NCBI RefSeq assembly: GCF_025698545.1
Contig: NC_068572.1
Span: forward strand, 1,798,001 to 1,862,000
Direction of reading: 5' to 3'
DNA length: 64,000 nt
From: Gossypium raimondii
Lineage: Eukaryota; Streptophyta; Magnoliopsida; Malvales; Malvaceae
Made by a program: the position numbers and the translations under genes. The notes under the pieces are model-generated. The model did no database searches and had not been told where the DNA came from. It worked only from the letters and a program-made list of their open reading frames with translations. This document shows positions 1-10,929 of the stretch, piece by piece (the first letter of the stretch is position 1; each line of letters starts with the position of its first letter).

Positions 1-480
1 GATGGTTAAATTGACCTTTTAAAAAGGTTGAGGATCTCAAAAGAAAAAATAAAGATCAAATTGACAAAAAAATAAAAAGATTGAAGGCTAAATTTGATAT
101 TATACCTAATTTCCCTCTACTTGTCTTGTTTAAAAATTAAAGTCCTTTTAATAATACTATTAATTTATTTATGTTAAATTTAATATGTGTTATAAATTAA
201 ATTTTATTTTTAAATCAGGTTTTTAATACTAAAATACCACATATTCAAATGTGACGAAAGTTCATTAATAGTGTTATCAATTAGACTTTAATTTTCAAAT
301 AAAGAGATTAAATTTTAAAATTGAAAGATTAAAGGTAGGGACCAAGGGTTAATTAAACCAAAATTTTAGTATTAGAAATTAGACATAATGATAAATTTAG
401 CTCTTAACATTTACAATTTTTGTCAATTTGATCCTTTTTTAGTTAAATTTGACCATTAATCTTTCAAAAAGTGTCAAATC
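1..480. repeat. Dispersed non-coding repeat, copy 1
   Basis: AT-rich sequence with no gene. It resembles 7365-7640 and 9950-10260, sharing the order of short phrases such as 'tatgcctaatttccctctact' within a few hundred bases. More diverged relatives appear near 26560-26790 and 28560-28810. Copies 1 and 2 each lie near an RLP relic, so the repeat may have been copied with RLP units, or it may be an independent MITE-like family. No target-site duplication is visible. Confidence 0.5.
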
Positions 481-778
481 ACTTCTATTTAATGAAATTA
501 CTTGACTGAACAATAATTTTTAATAAAGTTAGCATGACAATACACATACAATTAATGCCGACATGACATTATTTGTATTATATGTTATACCAACATATAA
601 TTTTAAAAATAAAGATAAAAATTCTAAATTCTAAAATAATTATAAAAAGTTCATAAATTTTCAAAATATTAGCATAAAAAGTATACATGAATTGACATGA
701 TGATGCTATGTTTAAAAATGTAACATTTTAGTCCGTATTTCCACTAAAAATCAATCCGACTCTTTTCAAAAGATTGAG

Positions 779-862
779 GTTCAATTTAACTCCTATTAAA
801 ATGCCAAAAGATAAATTTAAGGTTCAATTTAACTCCTATTAAAATGCCAAAAGATAAATTTA
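779..862. repeat. 42-bp perfect tandem duplication
   Basis: The unit 779-820 is repeated without change at 821-862. It lies in AT-rich intergenic sequence, and the small open frame across it is a by-product. The identity points to a recent slippage or duplication event. Confidence 0.85.
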
Positions 863-1184
863 ACTCAAAAAATAATAATAACCAAATTGACAAAAAATAT
901 GAAAAAAAATATAAACATCCAAAAATTAAATTTAACAAGCATGTGATGGGATATGGATGGAATTATGATAATTATTTCCAGGATGGTAGGCCTAGAAGAC
1001 TAGACTGGTCAAAGTCTTTGAAAGTTGAGTGACTCATTGGGATTTGGTTAAGAGGAATTTAAGGCTTTGAATTTGGGTTTAGATGTTTTGAAATTAAAGG
1101 TGATTACATATATTTTTGGAAGCAAAATTTTCTTTCAACACTTTCTTTATAAAATTTGATTATATCTGTTTTTTCTTTCCATAG

Positions 1185-1312
1185 TACTTATAATTACTTA
1201 AGGTCTTCTTTAATCCATAAATAGGAGGATAATGTGTTTCAGCGCACTCGAACCCACATCTTTATACATTGATAACAATAATCATACCAAATCGAGTTAA
1301 GACTAAATTGAC
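1185..1312 (-). repeat. tRNA-derived SINE-like repeat, copy 1 (minus)
   Basis: Read on the minus strand, it has an A-box-like 'tcttaactcgatttggta' and a B-box-like 'gtgggttcgagtgc' about 45 bases apart, then a shared body. The element at 9620-9765 (plus) has the same order and most of the same bases. Internal Pol III boxes and a simple tail are typical of plant SINEs. Target-site duplications were not found, so the ends are approximate. Confidence 0.5.
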
Positions 1313-1392
1313 TTATGAAAAAGGACAAGTATTACTATTTCGGTATTATTGCATTCTAAGATGTTTTATAGATTTTTTTTTTATACACCTCC

Positions 1393-1515
1393 GACTTATA
1401 AAATAAGTCGAGAGAACTAGCGCTTAAAGTAGGTTGGAACCAACGTTGAGCATTTCCAAACTCTTTCCTGGAAATTGCTCCAAAGTGATAAAAGAAAAGT
1501 TATGAGCGAGGGTCT
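1393..1515 (-). pseudogene. RLP relic A (LRR fragment)
   Basis: Degenerate match to about 5307-5430 of the intact RLP gene, the LRR stretch around residues 540-580 that includes the coding for 'FPGNNLDYLNLHSN'. The alignable core is 'ttgctccaaagtg...aaagttatgagcgagggtc'. No usable frame remains. The same decayed segment, with the same flank 'aaaataagtcgagagaa', recurs near 7960 and 8335. Confidence 0.6.
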
Positions 1516-3246
1516 ACTACTCGTGCCAGTTAATTTAAGGTTAGATTTTACTAGTGCTATTAGCTGGATTTGCAACAACAATGCTAGTCAATGCTCTGAA
1601 AAAGTATGAATGTTAATAAAAATGGGTGGTATTTCAACTATGAAATTCATCGATGCTCTTAAGTTGATGATACACGTAATAAAAATTGAGGTTTTATGTA
1701 AGTTGATGGTATGAGTTCAAATAGTTTATTGGTCGGACGTTCACTTTCTTCAAGGATAATCTGTGTTCGAATCACAAATATAAACAAACAAAACATTGCA
1801 GAAGACAAAATAGAGAATCCAGTCTTTCCCTGTCTATTGGAAATTTGATTTCAAGTCTCTCTCCCATTCACAGAAGCTGCAACAAATAAGCTGAACTCCT
1901 ACTTTTTGTTTTGAGACCTTGACTTCCATATTTTCTTCACTTCCCATAACTTCATTCTTTACTTATTTACTTTATTAATACTAAGTTATTATAGTTTCAT
2001 TCAATAGATTGCTTTCCATAATTTAAAAAAATCATATTGTCAATAGTAAGAACACCATAATTTTTTTACTCATCTCATATGCCATACATGCAAAGCAATA
2101 CTAACAACTAGAATTTGGCTTCAGAATTCAGATAACAGAAAGTTGACAGTTAAACATCATATTTGCTTACACTTATGCAATACAAATTTAGAAATTATGA
2201 TGAAGACAAATGCACTCTTATGATCTGTGAGTTAATTTGAAGTTAGATTTTACTATTGTTATTAGTTGGATTTGCAGCAAGAACCCTCATTTATGCAGCC
2301 AAAAAGTTTTCTTAGGATAAATAAGTATGGTGATGTGATTAAAATTATTGCTTTCATTATATCGTCTTCAAAATTATGGAGGCAATCAATTTTATATCAA
2401 TATTCAAAATTATGAATGTTGAAGGAAAGTAGTGTGTATATAGTATTTTCCTTTACCTTCCAATGAACAATCCAATAATTAAAGTTATATAGTGGATGTC
2501 AAGTGTTTGATCATATTTATGATTAATGGGACCAGAATAACGTATAACCAAAATCAAATTGTTTTTTCATACGTAAAAAAAAGAAAAACCATAATTAGCT
2601 TTCTCTTTAGAGGCAACAATGGTAGTGGTGCCGAAGTGGAAGAGGAAGGTAAATTTTGAGTATCAAATTGAGACCATTTGTAAGTTTTGAGGGTTAATTT
2701 TTTAAAAAGTATAACTAAATCAATATATGTCAATATTTAGGGCTAAATTTATTATTTTACTGATACTATCAGAACATTCTTTTAGGGGGGCCGAAATGAA
2801 ATTTTAATTTTTAATAGTTTAAATCTTTATAATTTTTAAAGGATTAAATTCAATTTTTATAATTTTAAGGAGCCCAAAGTGCAAATTTTCTTTTATTAAT
2901 TTGAAATTTTAAACTTTTCTAAAGAGCCAAAATAATAATTTTCCAGACCGAGTCGCCCCTAAATTCTCCTTTGGACTGCTCCACTAAAGTGAACACATCA
3001 TTTTAAAGTTAACCAAGTTTTAATTGCTCCACTAAAGTCCATCCCATTTTAGACTTTAGTACTACTTTACTCTTCTTCTTCTTCTTTTTCTTTCTTTGGA
3101 AAAAGAAAGAAAGAAAGAAAGAATAGTGAACACGTTGTTTTCAAGTCAACCAAGTCTTAATTATATCCCAATTTCATTGTCCATACTTTATATTTATTAT
3201 GAAACTATTCTCCGAAATAAAGTGCGTAAAAGTATATTTGTGAATT
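1516..3246. other. Intergenic, no gene seen
   Basis: AT-rich sequence without a supportable gene. About 2095-2225 resembles the 3' flank of both RLP genes (phrase 'aaatttagaaattatgatga', also at 3806, 18300 and 26895). This suggests another RLP 3' end once lay here. About 2780-2950 is a dispersed repeat related to the sequence at 63810-64000. Confidence 0.5.
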
Positions 3247-3375
3247 TGGAATTCAAGGATTCAAGCAAGTTGGAATGAAGGTGGAAAATTCTCCAACTAT
3301 TTTCTTCAAATTGCTCTAAAATTATCAGAAACTTACGAGAACTCAACATCCTTTGGCCTTCCATTTGAAAATATG
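3247..3375 (-). pseudogene. RLP relic B (LRR fragment)
   Basis: Matches 5307-5475 of the intact RLP with internal deletions. It contains 'ggattcaagcaagttggaat' followed by diverged LRR coding and ends at a piece like 'cttcccatttggaaa'. It covers the same LRR region as relics A, C and D. No open frame of useful length remains. Confidence 0.6.
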
Positions 3376-3679
3376 AGTAAATTTGTCATTAAACTCTTAT
3401 GCGATTACATTTTACTATTAAACTTTGAATTTTACTAAATTTTATTATTATTTTAATTTTTAATTAAATTTTACCGTTCAATATCAATTTTAAGAATTTG
3501 AAAACATAGTTTAATAAGATTTTTTCAAATATTTTATTTTAATAATTAACAATAATTTAACTTATAAATATTAAGAATAAGAATTGAAAGTAGAACAACA
3601 ACAAATCAAATGTTTCACTAAATCTAACAAATTTACTACTTCAATCTTATAATTTAAGAAAAATCATATTTAAACTCCT

Positions 3680-3970
3680 TCATAACAATTAGAATTTGGC
3701 ATTGGAATTCATACAACAAGAATTTGACACTTACAGTAATATTTGTTTAATAGTTTAAGTTTATGCAATACTTAAAACATTACTACACAACACCCACGAA
3801 TACAAATTTAGAAATTATAATGAATACAAATACACTCATATCATTTGCTAAATTAACAATCCCACTGATTTATTTTAATCCCTCTCAAGGAAGCTGAACA
3901 TGATGAATTTTCCCATCCAATTCAATCCCAGATTTCCAATGCCACTATTACAAATTACAAAACAGAAAAA
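3680..3970 (-). repeat. Duplicated RLP 3' flank (copy 1)
   Basis: This stretch downstream of the intact RLP closely matches 18150-18440 downstream of the second RLP, including 'cttcccatccaattcaatcc' versus 'cttcccatccgattcaatcc'. The duplicated RLP unit therefore includes at least 400 bases past the stop. It may hold a 3' UTR exon: a donor-like AG|GTGAGT lies just past the stop near 4040. Confidence 0.6.
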
Positions 3971-4069
3971 GAGAACATGTTTTAACTCAAATATTAGATT
4001 AAGAAAGATGAAACTTATGAAATACTTGTTAGAAAAGAAACTCACCTAAGCAAGATGTTGGATGCAGAG

Positions 4070-7048
4070 CTAGTTTCTTCTTCCTCTCTTTCTTCGTACC
4101 CACCTTGTGAAATTGTATTGCCAATCTCTCTCCACCATTCTAACAAACCACCATGGTCTTCCGGTTGTGACTACAATGTAACCCAAGCTCAATCCTATCA
4201 CTACTCCACTTCCATACCCCATCATTACAACTTGCCAAAAGAAGGGTATTTTAGAACCATCATGTTCCACCACCAATGGTGAAGGAGGTTCTCCCCCCTC
4301 ATGGTTGATACATTGCTTGGACAATGGCAATCCACACAATCCCAAGTTATTGCTATAGGAATCATTATCAAAGGTATAAAATTGATTCCCATGAGGAATT
4401 GGTCCAACAAGATTGTTTTCCGAAAGATTCAACACTTCAAGAAATGTCAGATTTGTCATTTCAGAAGGAATGCTACCGCCAAGCTTGTTTGATGAAAGGT
4501 CTAATGATTCAAGTGCTACCAAATTTCCAAACGATGCTGGGATAGGACCAGTGAAATTGTTGTGAGAGAAGTTGAGCATTTGCAGGGAAATAAGTTGCCC
4601 GATGTCCTCGGGAATTTTTCCATAGAATTGGTTGTTTGACAAGTCGATAGATACAAAAAAGGCCACGGCCTTCGTCAATTCAAGCTCCAATCTTTTTGTT
4701 GTTACATTCACAGGAACTTCATAACTGCCATTACCATATGTAGCTGTGGAGTACGACCACTCATTAGGTTTATCTTTCATTGCTCTCAAATTTCGAAAGA
4801 GTTTTGTGGACAAAGTGCCCGTAAATTCATTTCCAGATATATCAATTATTCGCAATGCAGAGAAGTTTGATGAAGCTACAGAATGAGGCAGTGATCCATA
4901 AAATCTATTAAATCTCAAGATAAGTATTTGCAAACTTGGAAGCGAAGCTAACCAATGGGGAAATCTATCCTTTAACTTGTTGTTCCCTAAATTTAAAAGT
5001 TCCAATGAAGTAGAATTAACCAAAGATGGCGGTACCAATCCTTCCAGTTGATTGTCATTGAGTAAAAGATGGTTCAAATGATTACTCACAAAAGAATCAG
5101 GGATCTTGCCAATGAAGTTGTTCATTTGCAAATCCAAGAACGTGAGATGGCTAAAATTTCCAAGACAATCAGGAATAGTTCCACTCAAGTTGTTTTCGGA
5201 CAAGTCCAGAACATCAATTGAACTCAAATTGCAAATAGAAGAAGGGATGTTTCCTGTCAATTTGTTCTTTGAAATGATGATCACTTCCAACTCCTTTAAA
5301 TTTGGAATTTGAGGATTCAAGCAAGTTGAAAGAATTGGTCCTTGAAGCAAGTTGGAATGAAGGTTGAGATAATCCAAATTGTTCCCCGGAAATTGGTCCA
5401 AAGCAATCAAAAAGTTATGAGAAAGGTCCAACGATAGCAATCCTTCCCACCCTTCAGCTTCCCATTTGGAAATTCCACCAGAAATCATATTATTTGAAAG
5501 ATCTAATTCCTCCAAGTTCGATGTTTGAAAGAAATTCGGGAACTGCCTTATGCTACAACCAGAGAAGTTCACAGATCTAAGCTGGGGGAAAGAATAGTTC
5601 ACATCATTGCCGCTTGTGCTTAATGATAATAAACTATTATTTGAAACATCAAGAACTTCAAGACTCGTGAGTTTTGAAAGCATATCTGACTTGATCACAC
5701 CACTCAAGTTGTTTGAAGACAAGTCAAGTGAAGTAAGGTTCACAAGATAAAAAATGGAATACGGTATTGAACCACCAATGTTATTATTACTCAAATCAAC
5801 TGATCGGATGGAACTAGGCTTCTGAATTCGATCAATCGGACCAACTAGTTTGTTATAACTGAGGTCCAAGAGTGGAGATGGCAGAGTAAACAACCAAGAT
5901 GGTACTCCACCACTTATAGAGTTATTATGTAACCAAAGACCCTCAAGAAATTGAAGCCCACTAACATGATTTGGCAAGGGACCCTCCAAGTGATTATTTG
6001 ACAAATCCAAACCGACAATTTTTGTGAGGTTGAAGATAGTTGTCGGAAGTGGACCACTCAAATTGCATGAAGAAAAGCTCAAAGAAGTTAATTTTCTAAG
6101 CTCTCCAAAAACATCTGGAATCTGTCCTTCAAGCGAATTTCGTTGTAAATTAACGGAAATGATTTTAGTGAGATTTCCAAATGTTGCTGGAATTGGCCCC
6201 CTAAAACCACAATGGGAAAGGTCCAACAACTCAAGGCCACTACTCCAGTTTGTGTTAGGGAGATAACCTGTGAGATTTTCATTCTCACTTAAATCTAAAT
6301 ATTTGAGGTTTGGAAGCTGAGAAACTTGAGTTGGAAATTCCCCATGTAATTGACAATGGGAGAGACTCAAATGTTCAAGGGATGAAGACAAGTTTAGAAA
6401 GGAAGTAAGTGCAACATCAGACATATCTACACCATTAAGTACAAGGTTTCTTAATTTGGTCAAGTTTGTTACAAGCATGTCAAAACCTTGGCCATCAAAT
6501 CTCGAGATTAAGCCAGAGAATTCATTACCCGCGATATTAAGATGGGTTAAACTCACCAACTGGCTAAATAACTTCGATGAGATGGGGCCATTGAAATCAT
6601 TATCAGCAAGGTTGAGTCGTTGGAGTCCATGAAAGTGAAACAAGCTGCTGGTGTTCTCAAGAAGAGAGCCTCTGAGGTTGTTGGAGCTCAAGTCAAGCCA
6701 TTGGAGATTGTGAAGTTGAAAGAGGCTGTTGTTTGCAAAGAGAGAACCAACAAGGCAACTCTGACTAAGATCGACGCCGATTACATGACCAGTCACATTG
6801 TCGCATTTCACTCCGTCCCATGAACAACAATCAATGCTTTTGCTCCATGACTCTATGTCTATCCTGGGGTAAGGATCTCGATAATCACTATCATAACTAA
6901 AATAACAATCAACAGAAATGGTGGTTTTAAAACGGAGCAAAGCATCTCTCTGGTGTGGGAGACATAAATGAGAGGATGGAGGAGGAAGAGAGGAAGACAA
7001 AGTCCATGAAAGTTGCAAGAGCACCAAAACCAGGTAAAGGCTTCCCAT
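4070..7048 (-). CDS. LRR receptor-like protein (RLP, Cf-9/Ve1 class)
   Basis: Plasma-membrane receptor without a kinase, 992 aa in one exon. The start ATG at 7048 opens a signal peptide (MGSLYLVLVLLQLSW). An LRR N-terminal cap follows at about residues 29-80, with paired Cys in 'CCSWDGVKCD'. About 30 extracellular LRRs of the LxxLxLxxNxLxGxIP type run from about 85 to 890 with many NxS/T glycosylation sites. They are interrupted at about 750-800 by a non-LRR island ('NLRAMKDKPNEW'). After a C-terminal cap (NLGLCGLPLSKQC), one membrane helix at about 940-960 and a short basic tail end the protein. This layout is that of Cf-9, Ve1 and Arabidopsis RLPs, which detect apoplastic ligands and signal through SOBIR1/BAK1 (family knowledge). 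It is the only fully open RLP in the window. Its ligand cannot be deduced. Confidence 0.95.
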   Translation of the reverse strand: MGSLYLVLVLLQLSWTLSSSLPPPSSHLCLPHQRDALLRFKTTISVDCYFSYDSDYRDPYPRIDIESWSKSIDCCSWDGVKCDNVTGHVIGVDLSQSCLVGSLFANNSLFQLHNLQWLDLSSNNLRGSLLENTSSLFHFHGLQRLNLADNDFNGPISSKLFSQLVSLTHLNIAGNEFSGLISRFDGQGFDMLVTNLTKLRNLVLNGVDMSDVALTSFLNLSSSLEHLSLSHCQLHGEFPTQVSQLPNLKYLDLSENENLTGYLPNTNWSSGLELLDLSHCGFRGPIPATFGNLTKIISVNLQRNSLEGQIPDVFGELRKLTSLSFSSCNLSGPLPTTIFNLTKIVGLDLSNNHLEGPLPNHVSGLQFLEGLWLHNNSISGGVPSWLFTLPSPLLDLSYNKLVGPIDRIQKPSSIRSVDLSNNNIGGSIPYSIFYLVNLTSLDLSSNNLSGVIKSDMLSKLTSLEVLDVSNNSLLSLSTSGNDVNYSFPQLRSVNFSGCSIRQFPNFFQTSNLEELDLSNNMISGGISKWEAEGWEGLLSLDLSHNFLIALDQFPGNNLDYLNLHSNLLQGPILSTCLNPQIPNLKELEVIIISKNKLTGNIPSSICNLSSIDVLDLSENNLSGTIPDCLGNFSHLTFLDLQMNNFIGKIPDSFVSNHLNHLLLNDNQLEGLVPPSLVNSTSLELLNLGNNKLKDRFPHWLASLPSLQILILRFNRFYGSLPHSVASSNFSALRIIDISGNEFTGTLSTKLFRNLRAMKDKPNEWSYSTATYGNGSYEVPVNVTTKRLELELTKAVAFFVSIDLSNNQFYGKIPEDIGQLISLQMLNFSHNNFTGPIPASFGNLVALESLDLSSNKLGGSIPSEMTNLTFLEVLNLSENNLVGPIPHGNQFYTFDNDSYSNNLGLCGLPLSKQCINHEGGEPPSPLVVEHDGSKIPFFWQVVMMGYGSGVVIGLSLGYIVVTTGRPWWFVRMVERDWQYNFTRWVRRKRGRRN

Positions 7049-7060
7049 ATTTTTTTTTTC

Positions 7061-7174
7061 TCCAAAAAAGAAACAAGTACAAAGTTGAGAAACAAAGGAT
7101 GTCTATTATAACAAAGGATGTTCCAAAAAAGAAACAAGCAGAAAGTTAAGAAAGAAAGGGATGTGTATTATAAG
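7061..7174 (-). promoter_or_regulatory. Tandemly duplicated 5' region of the RLP, with TATA-like boxes
   Basis: Two ~52-bp units (7061-7111 and 7122-7173) share 'ccaaaaaagaaacaag' and each ends in an AT box that reads TTATAATA on the minus strand. The paralogue has a single unit at about 26405-26455. The intact gene has therefore gained a second copy of a putative core promoter or 5' UTR segment just upstream of its ATG. Promoter function is inferred from position and the TATA-like motif only. Confidence 0.5.
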
Positions 7175-7179
7175 AACAA

Positions 7180-7908
7180 CCAAGTAAGTCTATCTCATTT
7201 TTAGACGATAGTAAAATTTGTGGTCTAATAACGTCGCTAGTTCCCGTATCCTTTGAAGTTTTGAAATTTAGCCCCTATGCTTGTAATTCTAGGAATTTAA
7301 TTTTTTTTACTTGTCTGATTTAAAAATTAAAATTCAGTTGATAAACTTTTTGAAATATTAATGGTTAAATTGACTCTTTTTAAAAGACTGAGAGTTAAAT
7401 TTAACTCAAAAAAAGGACAAAGACTAAATTGAAAATATATATGTTGACAGTTAAATTTGACATTATGCCTAATTTCCCTCTACTTATTTGATTTAAAAAT
7501 TGAAATCGCTATGATCATACTGTTAACTTATGTTAAATTTAATATGTGTTATGAATTAAATTTTGATTTTTAAATCAAGTTTCTTAATACTAAAATGTCA
7601 CATATTTAAATGCGAAAGAAGTTCATTAATAATGTTATCAATTAGATCACTTTAAGAAAAGTAATTAAATTTGGCCCTTATTCTTTTTTTAGTTAAATTT
7701 GACCATAAACCTTTCAAATAGTGTCAGTCACTTTTTGTAATGAAAATCTGACTAAACAATAACTTTTTTAATTAAATTGACGTGACAATTCATATGGCAA
7801 TCCACACACTTCATCAATAGATAATTTAAAAATATAAAATAAAAATTCAAAATTTAAAATTCAAAAGAATTGTAAAAAATTTATGCAGTACTTTAAACAT
7901 AATTACAC
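7180..7908. repeat. Dispersed non-coding repeat, copy 2, and AT-rich spacer
   Basis: No gene. About 7365-7640 matches 1-350 and 9950-10260 in sequence and order. The remainder is AT-rich and also resembles parts of 400-680. Confidence 0.5.
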
Positions 7909-8035
7909 CAACTTGCAAAATAAGTCGAGAGAATTCGCTTGTAAAAAATAGGTTGGAACAAAAACTAAGCATTTCCAAACTTTTTTCTTGGAAATTGCTC
8001 TAAAGTGGTCAAAAAGTTAGGATAAAGGGTCACTA
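7909..8035 (-). pseudogene. RLP relic C (LRR fragment)
   Basis: Same decayed RLP segment as relics A and D: 'aaaataagtcgagagaatt', then 'ggttggaac' and 'ttggaaattgctctaaagtg'. It corresponds to about 5312-5430 of the intact gene. It is followed, as in A and D, by a shared 'ccattagttggattt' stretch. A, C and D are therefore copies of one already-decayed unit rather than three independent decays. Confidence 0.6.
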
Positions 8036-8282
8036 CCAATACCAATTAATTTAAGGTTAAATTCGACTATTGCCATTAGTTGGATTTTAATCATGGATTA
8101 TGAGTGTTAAATAAAATTTGATGGTATCTTAATCATGAATTATGAATGTTAAATAAAAGTTGATGGTATTTTAATAATGAAAATACTGATTAAATAATAT
8201 TTTTTTAATAAAATTAACGTGACAATTCGTGCGATAATTTATACATATTTCAAAGATAACATTATTTATCTTATATCCTACG

Positions 8283-8421
8283 TCAACTTGCAATTTAAAA
8301 ATATAAAAATAAGTAGAGAGAATTAGCTTGTAAAACAGGTTGGAACAAAAATTGAGCATTTCCAAACTCTTTCCTGGGAATTGCTCCAAAGTGGTCAAAA
8401 AGTTTACGAGAGAGGGTCCAC
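8283..8421 (-). pseudogene. RLP relic D (LRR fragment)
   Basis: The best preserved of the short relics. On the minus strand it still encodes 'TTLEQFPGKSLEMLNFCSN', clearly related to 'FPGNNLDYLNLHSN' of the intact RLP and to the matching stretch of the disrupted RLP. The open frame is only about 75 codons and runs into unrelated AT-rich sequence. Confidence 0.65.
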
Positions 8422-8598
8422 TACTATTGCCGTTAGTTGAATTTGCAGCAACAATGTTAGTCTACCCTGTGGAAAATTATGAATGTTTTAATCATGAAAT
8501 CGATGGATACAACAGACGTACTAAATGTTTTAGACAAATTTTTCCATCTATACAAACAAAACATTGCAAAAGACAAAAGATAGACTCTTAACTCTACA

Positions 8599-8927
8599 CT
8601 AGAGGTGATCATGGGCCACCCAGATAAAATTTTAGACTCATTTTCTAGGCCCAGGCCCGGTCCAAAAAAATTATTAAGTCTGAGCCTAGTCCGGCCCGGC
8701 CTATATTTGATTAAAAATAATATATATATTTAATATATAATTCAGATTAAAAGCCCAAAAATATATATATTTAATATAAAAGTCTTACCCAGGCCCGGCC
8801 CGTTTTCTAAACGGGTCTCTTTTTTTGCCCAAACCCATATTTTGGGCCTATATTTTTACCTCGACCCTCTCATTTTTTGGGCGAGCCGTCAGGCCGGGTC
8901 AAGTAGCTCAACCCATAATCACCTTTA
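8599..8927. mobile_element. hAT-like MITE
   Basis: Ends are imperfect inverted repeats: 'ctagaggtgatcatgggc' on the left and, reversed, 'taaaggtgattatgggttga' on the right. They are flanked by a near-perfect 8-bp duplication (actctaca at 8591-8598, attctaca at 8928-8935). The 329-bp body has GC-rich 'ggcccggcccg' blocks around an AT-rich centre and no coding capacity. Size, an 8-bp duplication and GAGGTG-type ends fit non-autonomous hAT elements. Confidence 0.65.
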
Positions 8928-8935
8928 ATTCTACA

Positions 8936-9603
8936 GTTTCTTGTTTTCATATATTGTATTATTAATGAGAAGACCTTGACTTTCATATTTTCTTCACATT
9001 CCCATGTCATTGTTTACTTATATTTTATTTTATTTTATTAATAATAAGTTTTATAATTTCATTGATTTGATCATTTTCCATAACTACATTTAAAATGCAA
9101 CTTCCATTGATTAAAAAGAAAATCATATTCGCAATACTAAGAACACCGTAATTATTTTACTTATCATCTCCTAAATCAACAACACCTCCCATTTATTTAT
9201 TCTAATATCTTCTAAGAAATTAAACATGCTTAATCACTTAACGTGCAAGAACAAATACACTAGTGTACAAAAAAAGTCACTCAATTGTAATTTTTTTTAA
9301 ATTAAGTAGCCAAAATATAAACTTATCCATGATTTAGTAACTAATGGTGTAGTTTACCCTTATATCATACGTAGTTGTCCAAATCCGCCCTAGCTCGAAA
9401 TGACCATTCCAGTATGTAGGCTCACTTATATTTGTAAATGGGTAAGTTAAGCCCATTTAGGCTATCCATATTAACTTTTTTATTTAATATTTAGTAATTA
9501 TACTTTTATTAAATTTTAAAAATCTTTAGTAATTATTTTTTTAAAAATCATATTTTTGAGGCAAAATTAAGGAGTGCAGGCAGGCATGGGCTTCAATTCG
9601 TCT
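8936..9603. other. Intergenic, no gene seen
   Basis: AT-rich spacer. About 9175-9240 again resembles an RLP 3' flank (compare 26935-27000). No open frame or RNA gene is supported. Confidence 0.5.
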
Positions 9604-9619
9604 AATTCTTTTTTTCTAG

Positions 9620-9765
9620 CAGATTGAGTCTTAACTCAATTGACATCGATATTGTTGTCAGTGCAGGAGGACGTGGGTTTGAGTGCACTGAAGCGCATTA
9701 TCCTCCTATTTAAGGGTTGCGGAGAGGCTATGAGTAATTCTAAGCATTGTATAAAAAAAAGAGCA
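9620..9765 (+). repeat. tRNA-derived SINE-like repeat, copy 2 (plus)
   Basis: A-box-like 'tcttaactcaattgaca' near 9629 and B-box-like 'gtgggtttgagtgc' near 9673 are followed by a body ending in 'attgtataaaaaaaag'. It shares its body with the inverted copy at 1185-1312. The B box resembles a tRNA T-loop, but there is no cloverleaf, so it is a SINE and not a tRNA gene. The ends are approximate. Confidence 0.6.
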
Positions 9766-9769
9766 AATA

Positions 9770-10929
9770 CAATAATAATCTGAGATTAAAATTAAAAAAA
9801 AAATTTGTCTTGAAAATTTGATAAAATATTTATTTTGTATAAAATAAATTATATTTAAACAAATCACTTTTTGAAATTCAGGCATATCCGTATATCACAA
9901 TCCTAAGTAACATATCTTTAAATTTACTTTACTACAATAGCCTTTTGAAATATTACTGGTTAAATTTGACTTTTTTAAAAGGTTGAGAGTTTAATTTAAT
10001 TCAAAAGGAGGAATAAGGGTTAAATTGACAAAAGATATAAATATTGAGGGCTAAATTTGATATTATGCCTAATTTCCCTCTACTTGTCTAATTAAAGTAT
10101 TTTTATAATACTACTAATTTTTATGTTAAATTTAATATGTGTTAAATTTTATTTTTAAATTAAGACTTTTAATATTAAAATACTACCACATATTCAAATG
10201 TGACAGAAGTTTATTAATAGTGTTATCAATTAGGTTAAAATTTTAAATCAATTAGACAATTTTATGTACACAAATTATGTCTTCACAACACAACTATTTA
10301 TTAATAATTAAAATAATAATTGAAAGTAAAAGAACAACAAATCAATTGTTTCATTAAATCTAACAAATCTACCATTTGAATTTTATAATTTACAATTACT
10401 TGTCAAATGCGATTTGCATTTATTAAAAAATCATATTTAAATTCCTTCATAACAACTTGAATACTGGCATCTCATGCAAAGATATACCTTATATAAAGAA
10501 CTTTTTATTAATATTTTTACAATTCTACTTGGAGTATTTTGGAAGTATTTTTTATTAATATTTTTTTGTTCTAATTTGTGCAAACATGTTGAGTAATCTA
10601 ATATGGTGTGTTAGTTAAGTGCCTTGGAAATATGCTTAAGGCTCATAGATCAATTTTCTTGTTTTCAATTTTTCCTATCTATTTGGTATTATGGTCAACT
10701 TAGCTTTTTTAGGGCTTAAATTATTTTCTTTGTTGGGTTGTGACAAAGATGAACCTAGTAGTTCAATAGTCTTGAGTTTGAATCCCATTATACATAAGCC
10801 GGAAATATTTTTGCTTGGGACTTTGTTGGGTATTAGAATTTAATTTAAATTCTATAAAATCCTTTTTTAAATCTATTGTAACTTAATTTTTATCCAATCC
10901 CTATTTTTGCTCCCTAATCAACCATCTAA
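9770..10929. other. Intergenic with dispersed repeat copy 3
   Basis: About 9950-10260 is a third copy of the repeat at 1-350 and 7365-7640. About 10735-10810 has a weak B-box-like 'gagtttgaatccc' and may be another SINE remnant. No gene is seen; in particular there is no second LOB exon. Confidence 0.45.

Noticed and set aside
6620-7149. Plus-strand open frames antisense to the RLP 5' end, with similar frames antisense to the second RLP (25975-26169 and 26299-26664)
   Set aside because: They look conserved between paralogues only because the sense coding strand is conserved. Their composition follows the complement of LRR and signal-peptide codons.
9620-9765. tRNA gene
   Set aside because: Only A- and B-box-like motifs are present. 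No cloverleaf or acceptor pairing could be drawn, so a SINE is the better call.
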